From contig NC_017910.1 of assembly GCF_000262305.1 (NCBI RefSeq), positions 1,302,001 to 1,366,000 of the forward strand: a stretch of 64,000 nucleotides of DNA. The letters run 5' to 3'. Made by a program: the position numbers and the translations under genes. Below the pieces are notes generated by a model that did no database searches, was not told where the DNA came from, and saw only the letters and a list, made by a program, of their open reading frames with translations. This document shows positions 31,445 to 41,037 of this stretch, one piece after another. How positions within the stretch are numbered: position 1 is the first letter of the stretch; every line of letters begins with the position of its first letter. This stretch comes from Shimwellia blattae DSM 4481 = NBRC 105725 (GTDB lineage Bacteria > Pseudomonadota > Gammaproteobacteria > Enterobacterales > Enterobacteriaceae).

Positions 31445-32893
31445 TTACGGGGCGCTAATCAGCGCTTCTAATGCCCGGGCGATACCGTCGCCGTAGTCAG
31501 GGTGTACCTGGCGGAACAGGTCAATCTGACGCTGGACAATATGCTCAGGCACGCAGGCCAGATCCGCCGCAATGCGCCGGAACATCCGCTGGTGCTCCTC
31601 TTCACTTAATAATTCGAACAGCGCCCGCGGCTGGCTGAAGTAGTCGCCGTCTTCCCGGTGGTTCCAGTGGTCGGCGGCCCCTTCCAGGGATAATGGCGGC
31701 TCGCTGAAATCCGGCTGCTCCTGGAAGATACCAAAGCTGTTGGGCTCGTAGGTCACCGTATTGCCGCTGTTGCCGTCTACCCGCATGGCCCCGTCCCGGT
31801 GGTAGTTATGGAACGGGCAGCGCGGGGTGTTCACCGGGATCTGGTGGTGGTTCACCCCCAGCCGGTAGCGGTGGGCATCCCCGTAGGAGAACAGCCGCCC
31901 CTGCAGCATTTTGTCCGGTGAGAAGCCGATCCCCGGCACCACATTGCCCGGGTTCATTGCCACTTGTTCCACCTCGGCAAAATAGTTATCCGGGTTGCGG
32001 TTAAGCTCCAGCACCCCGACCTCATGGAGCGGATAGTCCCCGTGGGGCCACACTTTGGTTAAATCGAAGGGGTTGTAGGGCAGGCGGCCTGCGTCGGCCT
32101 CCGGCATGACCTGCACGTACAGGGTCCAGCGCGGGAAGTTTTGCTGCTCAATGGCGGTAAACAGATCCCGCTGGGCGCTTTCGCGATCGGCGGCCACCAG
32201 GCGGGCGGCTTCGTCGTCCATCATGTTGTCGATACCCTGCTGGCTTTTGAAGTGGAACTTCACCCAGAAGCGCTGGTTATCGGCATTAATAAAGCTGAAG
32301 GCGTGGCTGCCAAAGCCGTGCATATGGCGGTAGCTGCGCGGCAGCCCCCGGTCGCTGAAGTCGATAGTTAACTGGTGGAGGGTTTCCGGCATCAGGGAGA
32401 AGAAATCCCACTTGTAGGTCGGGTTGCGCAGGTTAGTGCGCGGATCGCGTTTTACCACATGGTTGAGATCCGGGAACTTCAGCGGATCGCGCAGGTAGAA
32501 AATGGGCGTATTGTTGCCCACCAGATCCCAGTTTCCCTGCTCGGTATAAAACTTCACCGAAAAGCCGCGAATGTCGCGCTCTGCATCGGCCGCGCCCCGC
32601 TCACCGGCAACGGTGGAGAAGCGTAAAAACAGCGGGGTCTGCTTGCCCGGGTGGGCGAAAAGGGCGGCCCGGGTCCAGTGGCTGATATCCCGGGTAACGG
32701 TGAAGGTGCCATAAGCGCCGGAGCCTTTGGCGTGCATGCGGCGCTCGGGGATCACTTCCCGGTCAAAGTGGGCCAGCTTCTCCAGGAACCAGACATCCTG
32801 AAGCAGCATGGGCCCCCGGGGGCCCGCAGTGGCGACGTTATTGTTGTCGGGCACCGGGGCCCCGGCGGCGGTAGTCAGTCCTTTTTTACTCAT
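31445..32893 (-). CDS. katA: Monofunctional heme catalase (KatA type)
   Basis: This catalase decomposes hydrogen peroxide. The 482-residue product has the length of small-subunit (clade 3) catalases, unlike the 750-residue KatE of E. coli. The distal-heme histidine lies in [13 protein letters not shown] and the asparagine region in [15 protein letters not shown]. The proximal heme tyrosine lies in [15 protein letters not shown]. No signal peptide is seen, so it is cytoplasmic. Two adjacent ATGs are possible. The second (MSKKGL) has the better spacing from GGAG; the first adds one Met. It is convergent with the EF-G gene and divergent from yfaY. E. coli K-12 has no gene of this type at this locus. 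Confidence 0.93.
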   Translation of the reverse strand: MSKKGLTTAAGAPVPDNNNVATAGPRGPMLLQDVWFLEKLAHFDREVIPERRMHAKGSGAYGTFTVTRDISHWTRAALFAHPGKQTPLFLRFSTVAGERGAADAERDIRGFSVKFYTEQGNWDLVGNNTPIFYLRDPLKFPDLNHVVKRDPRTNLRNPTYKWDFFSLMPETLHQLTIDFSDRGLPRSYRHMHGFGSHAFSFINADNQRFWVKFHFKSQQGIDNMMDDEAARLVAADRESAQRDLFTAIEQQNFPRWTLYVQVMPEADAGRLPYNPFDLTKVWPHGDYPLHEVGVLELNRNPDNYFAEVEQVAMNPGNVVPGIGFSPDKMLQGRLFSYGDAHRYRLGVNHHQIPVNTPRCPFHNYHRDGAMRVDGNSGNTVTYEPNSFGIFQEQPDFSEPPLSLEGAADHWNHREDGDYFSQPRALFELLSEEEHQRMFRRIAADLACVPEHIVQRQIDLFRQVHPDYGDGIARALEALISAP

Positions 32894-33201
32894 CATTTAC
32901 TCCGTATCGTTAAGGGATATGACATGCGACGCCGCGTTATCTGACTAACGCGGCGCAATAACCCGGCAAACGTGAAAATCGCCGCCAGCATCGGGGGCAA
33001 AGGTGCTGCTGGTTGCCGCAGTGCCGCTAAGGCCCACAGCAGTGCAACATAAAGTTTTGTATATAACTTTATGATAATTATTGGATTGTTTTATTTATCA
33101 TAAGCGGATAACGCCAGGATGTAATCCCGGCGGCTTACTTTTCGATGATTTATGAATTGGTTGCGTTATAGTTTTGAAACTGTGCACCACGGAGTAGAAA
33201 A
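32894..33201. promoter_or_regulatory. Divergent katA/yfaY regulatory region with palindrome
   Basis: This is a 308-bp non-coding gap. It contains the perfect inverted repeat CATAAAGTT (33048-33056) and AACTTTATG (33065-33073) with an 8-bp spacer, inside an AT-rich stretch. This is a plausible site for a dimeric regulator of katA. It does not match the spaced ATAG-type OxyR pattern that I know. No promoter was assigned with confidence. Confidence 0.45.
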
Positions 33202-34398
33202 ATGTTTAAAGTGGAGATGCTTTCAACCGGGGATGAAGTGCTCTCCGGGCAGATTGTGGACACCAATGCCGCCTGGCTGGCGGACTATTTCTTTCACCAG
33301 GGGCTGCCCCTGTGGCGGCGTAATACGGTGGGCGATAATGCAGACGACCTGGTCGCGGTGCTTACCGAGCGCAGCCTGGAGGCGGATATCCTGATCGTTA
33401 ACGGCGGCCTGGGGCCTACCGGGGATGATCTGAGTGCGGAAGCTGCTGCCCGGGCTGCCGGTGTGGGGCTTGAAGAGCACCCGGAGTGGCTGGCGAAGAT
33501 TGAGGCCTATTTCGCCCGGCGCGGGCGGCCTATGGCAGCCAGTAACCGCAAACAGGCGCTGATCCCGGCAGGCAGCGAAATGATTGATAACCCGGTGGGC
33601 ACCGCCTGCGGGTTTGCGTTGCGCCTGAACCGCTGCTGGATGTTTTTTACCCCCGGGGTGCCGTCTGAATTCCGCCATATGGTGGAGCACGAAATTATGC
33701 CGCGCCTGCGCCGGCAGTTTACGCTGCCTGCGCCGCCGGTGTGCCTGCGCCTGACCACCTTCGGGCGTTCAGAGAGCGAGCTTGCCCAGCAGCTGGATGC
33801 GCTGCCCCTGCCGCAAGGGGTGGTGATGGGTTACCGCTCCGCCATGCCGGTGATTGAACTGAAGCTGACCGGGCCTGCGCTACAGGGCGACCAGATGGCC
33901 GCCCTCTGGCCCCGGGTGCGGGAGGCGGCGGGCGATAGCCTGATTTTTGAAGGCACCGATGGGCTCCCGGCGAAGGTTGCCGGGTTACTCAGGGCTCGGG
34001 GCACCGGGCTTGCGCTGGCAGAGCAGTTTACCGGCGGCTTGCTGTCTTTACAGCTTGGCCGGGCCGGGGCCGCCATTACACATGGCGAGATCCTGCCTGC
34101 ACGCAGTGAGACGCTGGCGCAGACTCTGGTGCGGGCACAAAACCTGGCCCGCCAGAACCAGGTGCCGGGGCTGGTGGTGAGCAGCCAGCAGGCGGACGGC
34201 GTCAATATTGCGCTTGCCACCGGTGAGCACAGCGGCGCAATGCGCGTCGTGCTGGATAACCCGCGCCACAGCCCGGCGCTGTGCCAGGAGATAGCCGCAA
34301 TGCTGGCGCTCAATATGTTGCGCCGCTGGCTGGAAGGGCAGCCGCTCACGGCCCAGGGGGGATGGGTGGCACCGCAGGCGGTGCTGAACGGGGAATAA
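33202..34398 (+). CDS. yfaY: CinA-like protein YfaY
   Basis: This 398-residue homologue of E. coli YfaY (400) has an N-terminal MoaB/MoeA-type molybdopterin-binding fold (COG1058, about 1-170). Its signatures are MLSTGDEVLSGQIVDTN and GGLGPTGDDLSAEA. A degenerate CinA C-terminal domain (about 230-390) contains LALAEQFTGGLLSLQL. CinA relatives act as NMN deamidases or ADP-ribose pyrophosphatases. YfaY-type proteins carry a degenerate C-terminal domain and their substrate is uncertain. A GGAG Shine-Dalgarno precedes the ATG. It is convergent with glpC, and a short ACCGCC/GGCGGT hairpin lies just after the stop codon. Confidence 0.9.
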   Translation: MFKVEMLSTGDEVLSGQIVDTNAAWLADYFFHQGLPLWRRNTVGDNADDLVAVLTERSLEADILIVNGGLGPTGDDLSAEAAARAAGVGLEEHPEWLAKIEAYFARRGRPMAASNRKQALIPAGSEMIDNPVGTACGFALRLNRCWMFFTPGVPSEFRHMVEHEIMPRLRRQFTLPAPPVCLRLTTFGRSESELAQQLDALPLPQGVVMGYRSAMPVIELKLTGPALQGDQMAALWPRVREAAGDSLIFEGTDGLPAKVAGLLRARGTGLALAEQFTGGLLSLQLGRAGAAITHGEILPARSETLAQTLVRAQNLARQNQVPGLVVSSQQADGVNIALATGEHSGAMRVVLDNPRHSPALCQEIAAMLALNMLRRWLEGQPLTAQGGWVAPQAVLNGE

Positions 34399-34439
34399 CC
34401 GCCCGTTACAGGCGGTATTCCCGGGTTAAGCGCGGGGCG

Positions 34440-35636
34440 TCAGAGGGCTTTTGCCAGCAGGCTCAGCGGGTGTTCGCAGGGCTTGCTGGTGGACATCTCA
34501 ATCTGCCATTTGCAGGTTTCGCAGTCGGTTATTACCAGATCCACGCCGCTGTCTTCTATCTGGCGGAACAGGGGCGCACCGATAGCCTGGGAGGTGGGGT
34601 AGTTTTCACTCTTAAAGCCGTATGTTCCGGCAATACCGCAGCAGCGGGACTCCAGCTCAATTAACTGCAGCCCGGGGATCATCCGCAGCAGCTCAAGGGT
34701 GTAAATGGACCAGCCCATCTTTTCCATATGGCAGGGGGTGTGGTAGGCCACGCGCAGCGGGGTGTGCTTCAGGTTCAGCGGGGCGCCGTTCTCCAGCATG
34801 CGCCAGATATAACGGGTAGCCAGCTCAATATTGTCCCGCAGTGGTGTGGTGTCCACATCCAGCACGCCGGGGTATTCATCCCGCAGGGTGAAGGTACAGG
34901 TTGATGAGGTGGCAATCACCGGTAGCTGGCGCTGCACAATGGCCGTTTCCAGGGAGCGGGCGTTAACCCGGGCCTGTTTACGGGCTTTATCAGTAAAGCC
35001 GTTGGCAATCAGCGGTACGCCGCAGCATTTTTCTTTATCCAGCAACTGCACGCCGGTGCCCATGGCGTTCATCACTTTCAGCAGATCCCGCCCCAACTGG
35101 GGATTGTTGTAGTTCACGTAGCAGCCGTGGAAAAACGCCACCTGCTGGCTGAACTGCTGCTGCGCGGCGGCATGCTTGCGATACCACTGGCGGAACGTGC
35201 CGCCGGTGGCGTATTTGGGCAAGGTGCGGCGGTGGTCAATTTTCAGGGCCGCATCCAGCACTTTGCGCACCGGCTTCATGCCGGTGGTGGCGTTAACCAG
35301 CGGGGCAAAGGGGGTCGCCAGGGTGCCCATCAGATCGGTATGGCTGAGCACCGTATCGCGAATCGACACTTTGCGCGGGGCGTACTGGGCCCGGGCGCGC
35401 TGAATAAGATCGCCGATTTTGACATCCGAAGGGCAGGCCACTTCGCAGCGCTTGCAGTTGGTGCAGTATTTCAGCGCTTCATCATACAGGCCGGGATCTT
35501 TAAGCCGCAGGCGTTCGCCATCGGGCCCGGCCTGTTTTGGCCCCGGGTAGCGGGGGTTAACGCCGCTGACCGGGCAGACCGTGGTGCAGACTGTGCATTT
35601 GATGCAGTTTTCGAAGCCGCTATCATGCAGACTCAT
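34440..35636 (-). CDS. glpC: Anaerobic glycerol-3-phosphate dehydrogenase subunit C
   Basis: GlpC is the iron-sulfur subunit that attaches the GlpAB dimer to the inner membrane and passes electrons to menaquinone. The 398-residue protein has two ferredoxin motifs near the N-terminus, CIKCTVCTTVCPVSG and CTNCKRCEVACPSD. Two CCG-type cysteine-rich domains follow (FFHGCYVNYNNPQ...EKCCGVP and YHTPCHMEKMG...ESRCCGIAG), as in heterodisulfide reductase-like subunits. It is the last gene of glpABC, and its start overlaps the glpB end by 14 bp. Confidence 0.96.
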   Translation of the reverse strand: MSLHDSGFENCIKCTVCTTVCPVSGVNPRYPGPKQAGPDGERLRLKDPGLYDEALKYCTNCKRCEVACPSDVKIGDLIQRARAQYAPRKVSIRDTVLSHTDLMGTLATPFAPLVNATTGMKPVRKVLDAALKIDHRRTLPKYATGGTFRQWYRKHAAAQQQFSQQVAFFHGCYVNYNNPQLGRDLLKVMNAMGTGVQLLDKEKCCGVPLIANGFTDKARKQARVNARSLETAIVQRQLPVIATSSTCTFTLRDEYPGVLDVDTTPLRDNIELATRYIWRMLENGAPLNLKHTPLRVAYHTPCHMEKMGWSIYTLELLRMIPGLQLIELESRCCGIAGTYGFKSENYPTSQAIGAPLFRQIEDSGVDLVITDCETCKWQIEMSTSKPCEHPLSLLAKAL

Positions 35637-36891
35637 GGGATACCTCCTGACGGGCGAGGATCTGGTGGGCGGCGTGGAGTGCGGTCACCACAGAGACGCC
35701 GCCACCGCAGCCAAGGCGAATCGGGTCAAACCCGCCCAGCACACCACCAATGGCAAACATATCCGTTTGCAGCTCGCCTTTTTTATGCGGGTGCAGGTTG
35801 TGGTCGGTTATCACCCCAAACTGCTGCCAGGGCTGAGGACGGAAAAAGTCCTCGTCATACCACTGGCTGCGCGGGCCGGGCTCCAGAACATCGAGATCAA
35901 ACAGCGGTTCGCGCACGCCGGTGCGGCTGGCAATCAGACCATTGCTGAAGAAGCTGCCGCTGGCGAGGACCAGATGGCGCGCCTGAATGGCAATATCGCC
36001 GTGGTTGCGGGTAGTCACGCGGTAACCGCCGCCGGGCTGTGGGGTGGCCTGTTGTACCGCGTCGCCGGTCATCATGGTGCCGCCGAGGGCACGGAAATAG
36101 CCGCTCAGCACCTGGTGCATGCGGATCCCGGGCACAGACGGGGGCAGGGTGGGCACGCAGGCTATCTGGCAGCCGGTGCTGGCCTGTAAATTGTCGATAA
36201 TTTGCGGGTTTTCCAGCCCGAGACAGGCGGGCAGGATCAGTAAATCGCACTCCCGGGCCAGCTGGTGCAGCTCGTGGAGCAGGGCATTGTGCTGGGCGTC
36301 GTTATCCAGGATCCGGGCGATATTCACCGAGCGGAACTCGCTGGGGTTGGCGCGCAGCTGATCCAGCCCCGGCAAGGTCAGCTCTGCCTGGCGGCAGGCA
36401 ATGCCCTGGCGCTGGAGGGTATCCACAATGCTGGCTGGTTCAAAGTCGAGGAACCCGCAGATCCCGACAACGGTCACCCGCTGCCCGGCGCGAATTGTCC
36501 GGCAGGCGTGGCGCGGGCTCAGCCAGGTGCGGCGCCATTTGCCGACCGGGGTCAGGCTGTGGTGGGCGTGGGCCAGATCCCCGTGCATCGCCAGGCCGCA
36601 CTGGTCAAATAACTGTTCGGTTTCCCGGGCAAGGGCGGTCACGGTATCTGCCCCCAGCAGGCTGTAGGGGTGCTGGGGTGCCTGCTCTGCCAGGCGGGCC
36701 AGCGCATCGGGGAGCGCATTTACCGGGCTGTCGTCCGGCAGGGTGTTCAGCAGATCCAGCCCGCCGGAGGCAAAGTGCAGTGCGCTCTGGCCACGGCTGA
36801 CTATCACGGTTTTATTCCCGCCCTGAGCCAGGCGAATACCGCATACCAGCCCCGCCAGGCCGCCGCCGGTAATCAGAGAATCAAATTTCAT
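35623..36891 (-). CDS. glpB: Anaerobic glycerol-3-phosphate dehydrogenase subunit B
   Basis: GlpB is a flavoprotein subunit of the anaerobic enzyme. The 422-residue form (419 in E. coli) starts MKFDSLITGGGLAGL, with a dinucleotide-binding GGGLAG motif at the very N-terminus. The upstream in-frame extension was rejected because it lies inside glpA. Further conserved segments include ASGGLDLL and GGVLGGFDPIRLGCGGGVSV near the end. It overlaps glpA by 11 bp and glpC by 14 bp. Confidence 0.95.
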   Translation of the reverse strand: MKFDSLITGGGLAGLVCGIRLAQGGNKTVIVSRGQSALHFASGGLDLLNTLPDDSPVNALPDALARLAEQAPQHPYSLLGADTVTALARETEQLFDQCGLAMHGDLAHAHHSLTPVGKWRRTWLSPRHACRTIRAGQRVTVVGICGFLDFEPASIVDTLQRQGIACRQAELTLPGLDQLRANPSEFRSVNIARILDNDAQHNALLHELHQLARECDLLILPACLGLENPQIIDNLQASTGCQIACVPTLPPSVPGIRMHQVLSGYFRALGGTMMTGDAVQQATPQPGGGYRVTTRNHGDIAIQARHLVLASGSFFSNGLIASRTGVREPLFDLDVLEPGPRSQWYDEDFFRPQPWQQFGVITDHNLHPHKKGELQTDMFAIGGVLGGFDPIRLGCGGGVSVVTALHAAHQILARQEVSHESA

Positions 36892-38515
36892 CAGCTGTTC
36901 CTTCCTGTTGATCCATGCCGCACAGCCCCATATAAACCCAGCGGGTGAACTCTGCTTCACGCAGGGCGTCGCCCCAGGCAATGGGCTGGATCCCTTTCCA
37001 GCGTTCGTTAAGAAACTCGCTGAGCTGGGTGATGGACTGGGTCGGTGTGGTGACCTGTAGCCGCTGTAGCAGCCCGGTTGCCCGGCAGGCGCACAGTTCG
37101 CCCTGGCAGGTGCCCATACCCACCCGGGTACGGCGGCGTAAATCCACCAGATTGGTGACCGTCAGTGACTCCACCGCATAGCGGACTTCTGCGGCGCTGA
37201 CCGCTTCACACTCGCAGACCAGGCTGTTGCTCAGCCGGTCGTTTTGCAGCCATCCCGCGGCGCGATCCCCGTGGCGATACACCGCAGAGCCGCGCAGCGG
37301 AGCGGGCAGGGAGACCACTTTACGCAGGGTGCTTTCGCTGCTTTCCCGGGAGCCGGGCAGGGGAACGCTGTCGGTATCACAGGGGGTGGTATTACCCAGT
37401 TTGCGGCAGACTGCATCGGTGGCCCACTGGGCCATTAACCGGTAGGTCATCAGTTTGCCGCCGGTAATGGTGATAAAGCCTTCCAGACCGTCGCGGCTGG
37501 CGTGATCCAGCAGCACAATCCCCCGGCTGACATTGCGCCCGGTGGGGTCATCGTCACTGGCGACTAACGGGCGCACCCCGGCATAGGCACGCAAAATACG
37601 GGTTTGCGCCAGCACCGGTGAGAGTTTTGCCCCTTCGCGGATCAGCACGTCCACTTCTTCGGCGGTCACCCGGGTGTTGTCTATCTGATCGTCGTCAACA
37701 TGGGTAGAGGTGGTGCCAATCAGCGAGATGGTATCGCCCGGCACCAGGATGTCCGCATCTGCCGGTTTGCGGCAGCGGTTGATAACCTGCTGGTTGATCC
37801 GGTGGCCGAGGATAAGCAGCGCGCCTTTGGCCGGGAACATGCGTACCTGCAGATCGGCATATTCGGCAATATGCTGGCCCCAGATCCCGGCGGCGTTAAC
37901 CACCACCGGCGCGTGCAGCTGGCCGCGCTGGCCGGTGCGGCAGTCCAGATAATGTACCCCGGTTACCCGATCACCCTGGCGGATAAGCCCCGTGACCGCG
38001 TGCCAGGTCAGTACGGTTGCGCCGTGCTCCCGGGCATCGAGCATATTGGCCGTGGCAAGGCGAAAGGGATCGACGGTGCCGTCCGGCACCTGTACCGCCC
38101 CGATAAGCGCCGGGTTAACGGCGGGCTCCAGCAGGCGGGCCTGCTCCGGGGTGAGCTGGCGGGTGTCAATGTCTGCGGCAGCGCAGGCGTCAATAAACCG
38201 CTGCTGCCAGTCGAGGGAATCTTCCGGCAGGGTAATAAACAGGCCGCCGGTCGGTTCAATACAGTGGCGGGCAATGCGCTTGAGGATGCGGTTTTCCTGG
38301 ATACATTCCCGGGCGGATTCCGGATCGTTTACCGCATAGCGGGCGCCGCTGTGCAGCAGGCCGTGGTTGCGGCCGGTAGCGCCGGTGGCGATATCCTGGC
38401 GCTCCAGCAGAATCGCGCGCAGGCCGCGCCTGGCGCAGTCACGCACAATACCTGCACCGGTGGCGCCGCCGCCAATAATGATTACATCTGCTTCCTGGTG
38501 TCCGGGGGTTGCCAT
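36881..38515 (-). CDS. glpA: Anaerobic glycerol-3-phosphate dehydrogenase subunit A
   Basis: GlpA is the catalytic FAD subunit that oxidises sn-glycerol-3-phosphate to dihydroxyacetone phosphate during anaerobic growth. The 544-residue protein (542 in E. coli) has the FAD motif VIIIGGGATGAGIVRD at about residues 11-26 and HGLLHSGARYAV. A C-terminal BFD-like cysteine cluster is also present (LVCECEAV and MGTCQGELCACR). The start is fixed by AGGAGG a few bases upstream of ATGGCAACC. It is divergent from glpT over 261 bp that carry GlpR- and CRP-like sites. Confidence 0.97.
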   Translation of the reverse strand: MATPGHQEADVIIIGGGATGAGIVRDCARRGLRAILLERQDIATGATGRNHGLLHSGARYAVNDPESARECIQENRILKRIARHCIEPTGGLFITLPEDSLDWQQRFIDACAAADIDTRQLTPEQARLLEPAVNPALIGAVQVPDGTVDPFRLATANMLDAREHGATVLTWHAVTGLIRQGDRVTGVHYLDCRTGQRGQLHAPVVVNAAGIWGQHIAEYADLQVRMFPAKGALLILGHRINQQVINRCRKPADADILVPGDTISLIGTTSTHVDDDQIDNTRVTAEEVDVLIREGAKLSPVLAQTRILRAYAGVRPLVASDDDPTGRNVSRGIVLLDHASRDGLEGFITITGGKLMTYRLMAQWATDAVCRKLGNTTPCDTDSVPLPGSRESSESTLRKVVSLPAPLRGSAVYRHGDRAAGWLQNDRLSNSLVCECEAVSAAEVRYAVESLTVTNLVDLRRRTRVGMGTCQGELCACRATGLLQRLQVTTPTQSITQLSEFLNERWKGIQPIAWGDALREAEFTRWVYMGLCGMDQQEGTADEI

Positions 38516-38570
38516 AACTCCTCCTGGCAAATAATTCCTTAGTGTCAGTAAAGCATAATGGTGCACAAAA

Positions 38571-38588
38571 ATGTTTGATAGCGAGCAC
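38571..38588. promoter_or_regulatory. Candidate GlpR operator in the glpA/glpT intergenic region
   Basis: ATGTTTGATAGCGAGCAC resembles the GlpR palindrome ATGTTCGATAACGAACAT with four mismatches. A further CGAGCAT-type half-site follows at 38592-38598, suggesting tandem operators as in E. coli. The position between the divergent glpA and glpT starts supports repression of both units by GlpR in the absence of glycerol-3-phosphate. Confidence 0.55.
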
Positions 38589-38663
38589 AAACGAGCATTT
38601 TACGAAAACAAAATGGTTAATAAATTGCGTGTGTTGCAAATATGTGGGCGTTATTTAACATTG

Positions 38664-38679
38664 TGTGTGCTGTTTCACA
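38664..38679. promoter_or_regulatory. Candidate CRP site in the glpA/glpT intergenic region
   Basis: TGTGT-GCTGTT-TCACA matches the CRP consensus TGTGA-N6-TCACA at nine of ten conserved bases. It lies about 98 bp before glpT and 149 bp before glpA. CRP activation of glpTQ and glpABC is established in E. coli. Confidence 0.6.
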
Positions 38680-38776
38680 GCATCAGGCGGCGGGTATCAC
38701 TATCATCACGCTCGAAAAGGAAAGTTAATTTTCGTTTATCAGTAACTGAATGACACCGTAAGCCAGGAGGCATTAC

Positions 38777-40129
38777 ATGTTAAGTATTTTTAAACCGGCG
38801 GCTCACCGGGCCCGGTTACCCGCTGACCAGATAGATCCTCATTACCGCCGGTTGCGTTGGCAGATATTTCTGGGGATCTTTTTTGGCTATGCGGCCTATT
38901 ATCTGGTGCGTAAGAACTTTACCCTCGCCATGCCTTACCTGATTGAACAGGGGTTTTCCCGGGGCGATCTGGGGTTTGCGCTGTCCGGTATTTCCATTGC
39001 TTACGGGTTCTCAAAATTTATTATGGGGTCGGTTTCTGACCGTTCTAACCCCAGGGTGTTTCTGCCCGCCGGTCTGATTCTGGCCGCGCTGGTGATGCTG
39101 ATTATGGGGTTTGTGCCCTGGGCGACATCCGACATTATGACCATGTTTGTGCTGCTGTTTTTATGCGGCTGGTTCCAGGGGATGGGGTGGCCGCCCTGTG
39201 GCCGGACCATGGTGCACTGGTGGTCCCAGAAGGAGCGTGGCGGCATTGTGTCGGTGTGGAACTGCGCCCATAACGTGGGGGGCGGGTTGCCGCCGCTGCT
39301 GTTCCTGCTGGGGATGTACTGGTTTAATGACTGGCATGCGGCCCTGTATATGCCTGCCCTTGCGGCGATTATTGTGGCGCTGTTTGCCTTTGCGCTGATG
39401 CGCGATACTCCGCAGTCCTGCGGGCTGCCGCCGATTGAAGAGTACAAGAACGACTACCCGGAAGACTACAGCGAAAAAGATGAGCAGGAGCTGACTACCA
39501 AACAGATCTTTATGCAGTATGTCTTACCTAACCGTCTGTTGTGGTATATCGCCATCGCTAACGTATTTGTTTATTTACTGCGCTACGGGATCCTCGACTG
39601 GTCGCCGACCTATCTGAAAGAGGTAAAACATTTCGCCATTGATAAATCCTCCTGGGCCTATTTCCTGTACGAGTATGCGGGCATTCCCGGTACGCTGCTC
39701 TGTGGCTGGATGTCTGACCGGGTATTTAAAGGTAACCGCGGGGCAACCGGGGTGTTCTTTATGACGCTGGTGACCATCGCCACGGTGGTCTACTGGCTTA
39801 ACCCGCCGGGAAATCCGGGCATTGATATGACCTGTATGATTGTCATCGGCTTCCTGATTTACGGGCCGGTGATGCTGATTGGTCTGCATGCGCTGGAGCT
39901 GGCGCCTAAAAAAGCGGCCGGGACAGCCGCCGGGTTTACCGGGCTGTTTGGTTACCTGGGGGGCTCGGTGGCGGCCAGCGCCATTGTGGGCTACACCGTG
40001 GATATCTTCGGCTGGGACGGGGGCTTTATGGTGATGATCGGCGGCAGTGTACTGGCTGTATTACTGCTGCTGGTGGTCATGATGGGCGAGCGCCGTCATC
40101 AGCGGCAGCTTGATAGCCAGCACAGCTAA
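38777..40129 (+). CDS. glpT: Glycerol-3-phosphate transporter GlpT
   Basis: GlpT is an inner-membrane antiporter of the major facilitator superfamily that imports glycerol-3-phosphate (and fosfomycin) in exchange for phosphate. The 450-residue protein (452 in E. coli) has about 12 hydrophobic helices. The organophosphate-antiporter signature [20 protein letters not shown] is near residue 135. Substrate-site arginines are expected in YYLVRKNF (about 45) and in the second half. AGGAGG lies 7 bp before the ATG. A strong terminator follows directly. The periplasmic phosphodiesterase gene glpQ, normally next, is not here. Confidence 0.97.
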   Translation: MLSIFKPAAHRARLPADQIDPHYRRLRWQIFLGIFFGYAAYYLVRKNFTLAMPYLIEQGFSRGDLGFALSGISIAYGFSKFIMGSVSDRSNPRVFLPAGLILAALVMLIMGFVPWATSDIMTMFVLLFLCGWFQGMGWPPCGRTMVHWWSQKERGGIVSVWNCAHNVGGGLPPLLFLLGMYWFNDWHAALYMPALAAIIVALFAFALMRDTPQSCGLPPIEEYKNDYPEDYSEKDEQELTTKQIFMQYVLPNRLLWYIAIANVFVYLLRYGILDWSPTYLKEVKHFAIDKSSWAYFLYEYAGIPGTLLCGWMSDRVFKGNRGATGVFFMTLVTIATVVYWLNPPGNPGIDMTCMIVIGFLIYGPVMLIGLHALELAPKKAAGTAAGFTGLFGYLGGSVAASAIVGYTVDIFGWDGGFMVMIGGSVLAVLLLLVVMMGERRHQRQLDSQHS

Positions 40130-40151
40130 GTTTTCTGCTGGTATTAACCGG

Positions 40152-40185
40152 ACCCCGCGGCCTTTACCGGCTGCGGGGTTTTTTT
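40152..40185 (+). terminator. Rho-independent terminator after glpT
   Basis: ACCCCGCGGC pairs with GGCTGCGGGGT-type sequence (one mismatch) around a short loop and is followed by seven T. It makes glpT monocistronic as seen here. Confidence 0.85.
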
Positions 40186-40344
40186 GTTGGTATCCCTGCC
40201 CGGAGAGCGTTTCAGGAGCCTGATGAGCGCGCTGTGAATTTTTTACAACTCTGTAATGTATATAGGGGTTATTGCTATTTTTTGATAGTATTTCGCCATC
40301 ATTTATGCGTGGTTGCGCGCGTTAACTATCAAATAGGGTGAATT

Positions 40345-40995
40345 ATGACCTCTGCAACAGAGCTTGAAGAGTTCGGGCGCTGGTGGGCCACGGAAGGGGA
40401 CTGGGTTGAAGAGCCGAATCAGCGTCGCGGCGGAATGAGTGGCGTGCAGCGCACGCAGTATCAGGGCAAGACCGTGTATGTGAAACGTATGACGCACCAC
40501 CTGTTTCACTCCCTGCGCTATCCCTTCGGGCGCCCGACTATCGTGCGTGAAATTGACGTTATCCGCGATCTGGAAAAAGCCGGTGTGATCGTGCCGAAAA
40601 TTGTCTACGGCAAGGCGATGAAAATCGACGGTGAATGGCGCGCACTGCTGGTCACCGAGGATATGGACGGGTTTATCAGCATTGCCGACTGGTATGAACA
40701 GCACGCCAGAACCCCGTTTCCGGAGCCGATCCGCGAAAGTATGCTGCGGGCGGTGGCCGTGGCGTTTAAAGGTATGCACAGCGTCAACCGCCAGCACGGT
40801 TGCTGCTATGTCCGCCATATCTATGTGCGTACCGACGGTAAAGAGCAGGCCGGGTTCCTTGATCTCGAAAAAAGCCGCCGCCGCCTGTGCCGCGAGAAAG
40901 CCATCAGCCACGATTTCCGCCAGCTGGAAAAATACCTTGATCCCATCCCGCGCGAGGACTGGGAAAAGGTAAAAGCCTACTACCGCACCCTGTGA
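40345..40995 (+). CDS. inaA: InaA, acid/salicylate-inducible kinase-like protein
   Basis: This 216-residue cytoplasmic protein equals E. coli InaA in length and is highly similar (FGRWWATEGDWVEEPN, VKRMTHHLFHSLRYPFGRPT). It belongs to the lipopolysaccharide-kinase (Kdo/WaaP)-type family. A kinase-like lysine lies in VYVKRM, the catalytic-loop-like segment is NRQHGCCYVRHIYV, and GFLDLEKSRRR follows. In E. coli it is induced by weak acids and by the MarA/SoxS/Rob regulators. I did not identify a clear marbox here. The substrate is unknown. Confidence 0.93.
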   Translation: MTSATELEEFGRWWATEGDWVEEPNQRRGGMSGVQRTQYQGKTVYVKRMTHHLFHSLRYPFGRPTIVREIDVIRDLEKAGVIVPKIVYGKAMKIDGEWRALLVTEDMDGFISIADWYEQHARTPFPEPIRESMLRAVAVAFKGMHSVNRQHGCCYVRHIYVRTDGKEQAGFLDLEKSRRRLCREKAISHDFRQLEKYLDPIPREDWEKVKAYYRTL

Positions 40996-41037
40996 TCCCG
41001 GGCGGCCCGGCGCGTTAAGGCAGCGGGCCCTGGTGGA

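Noticed and set aside
33152..33394. Small frame overlapping the yfaY start
   Set aside because: It is out of frame with the well-supported CinA-like gene and is explained as its shadow.
35623..38590. Longer upstream starts for glpA (38590) and glpB (36981)
   Set aside because: The glpA extension runs into the operator region and the glpB extension lies inside glpA; the inner starts match E. coli lengths.
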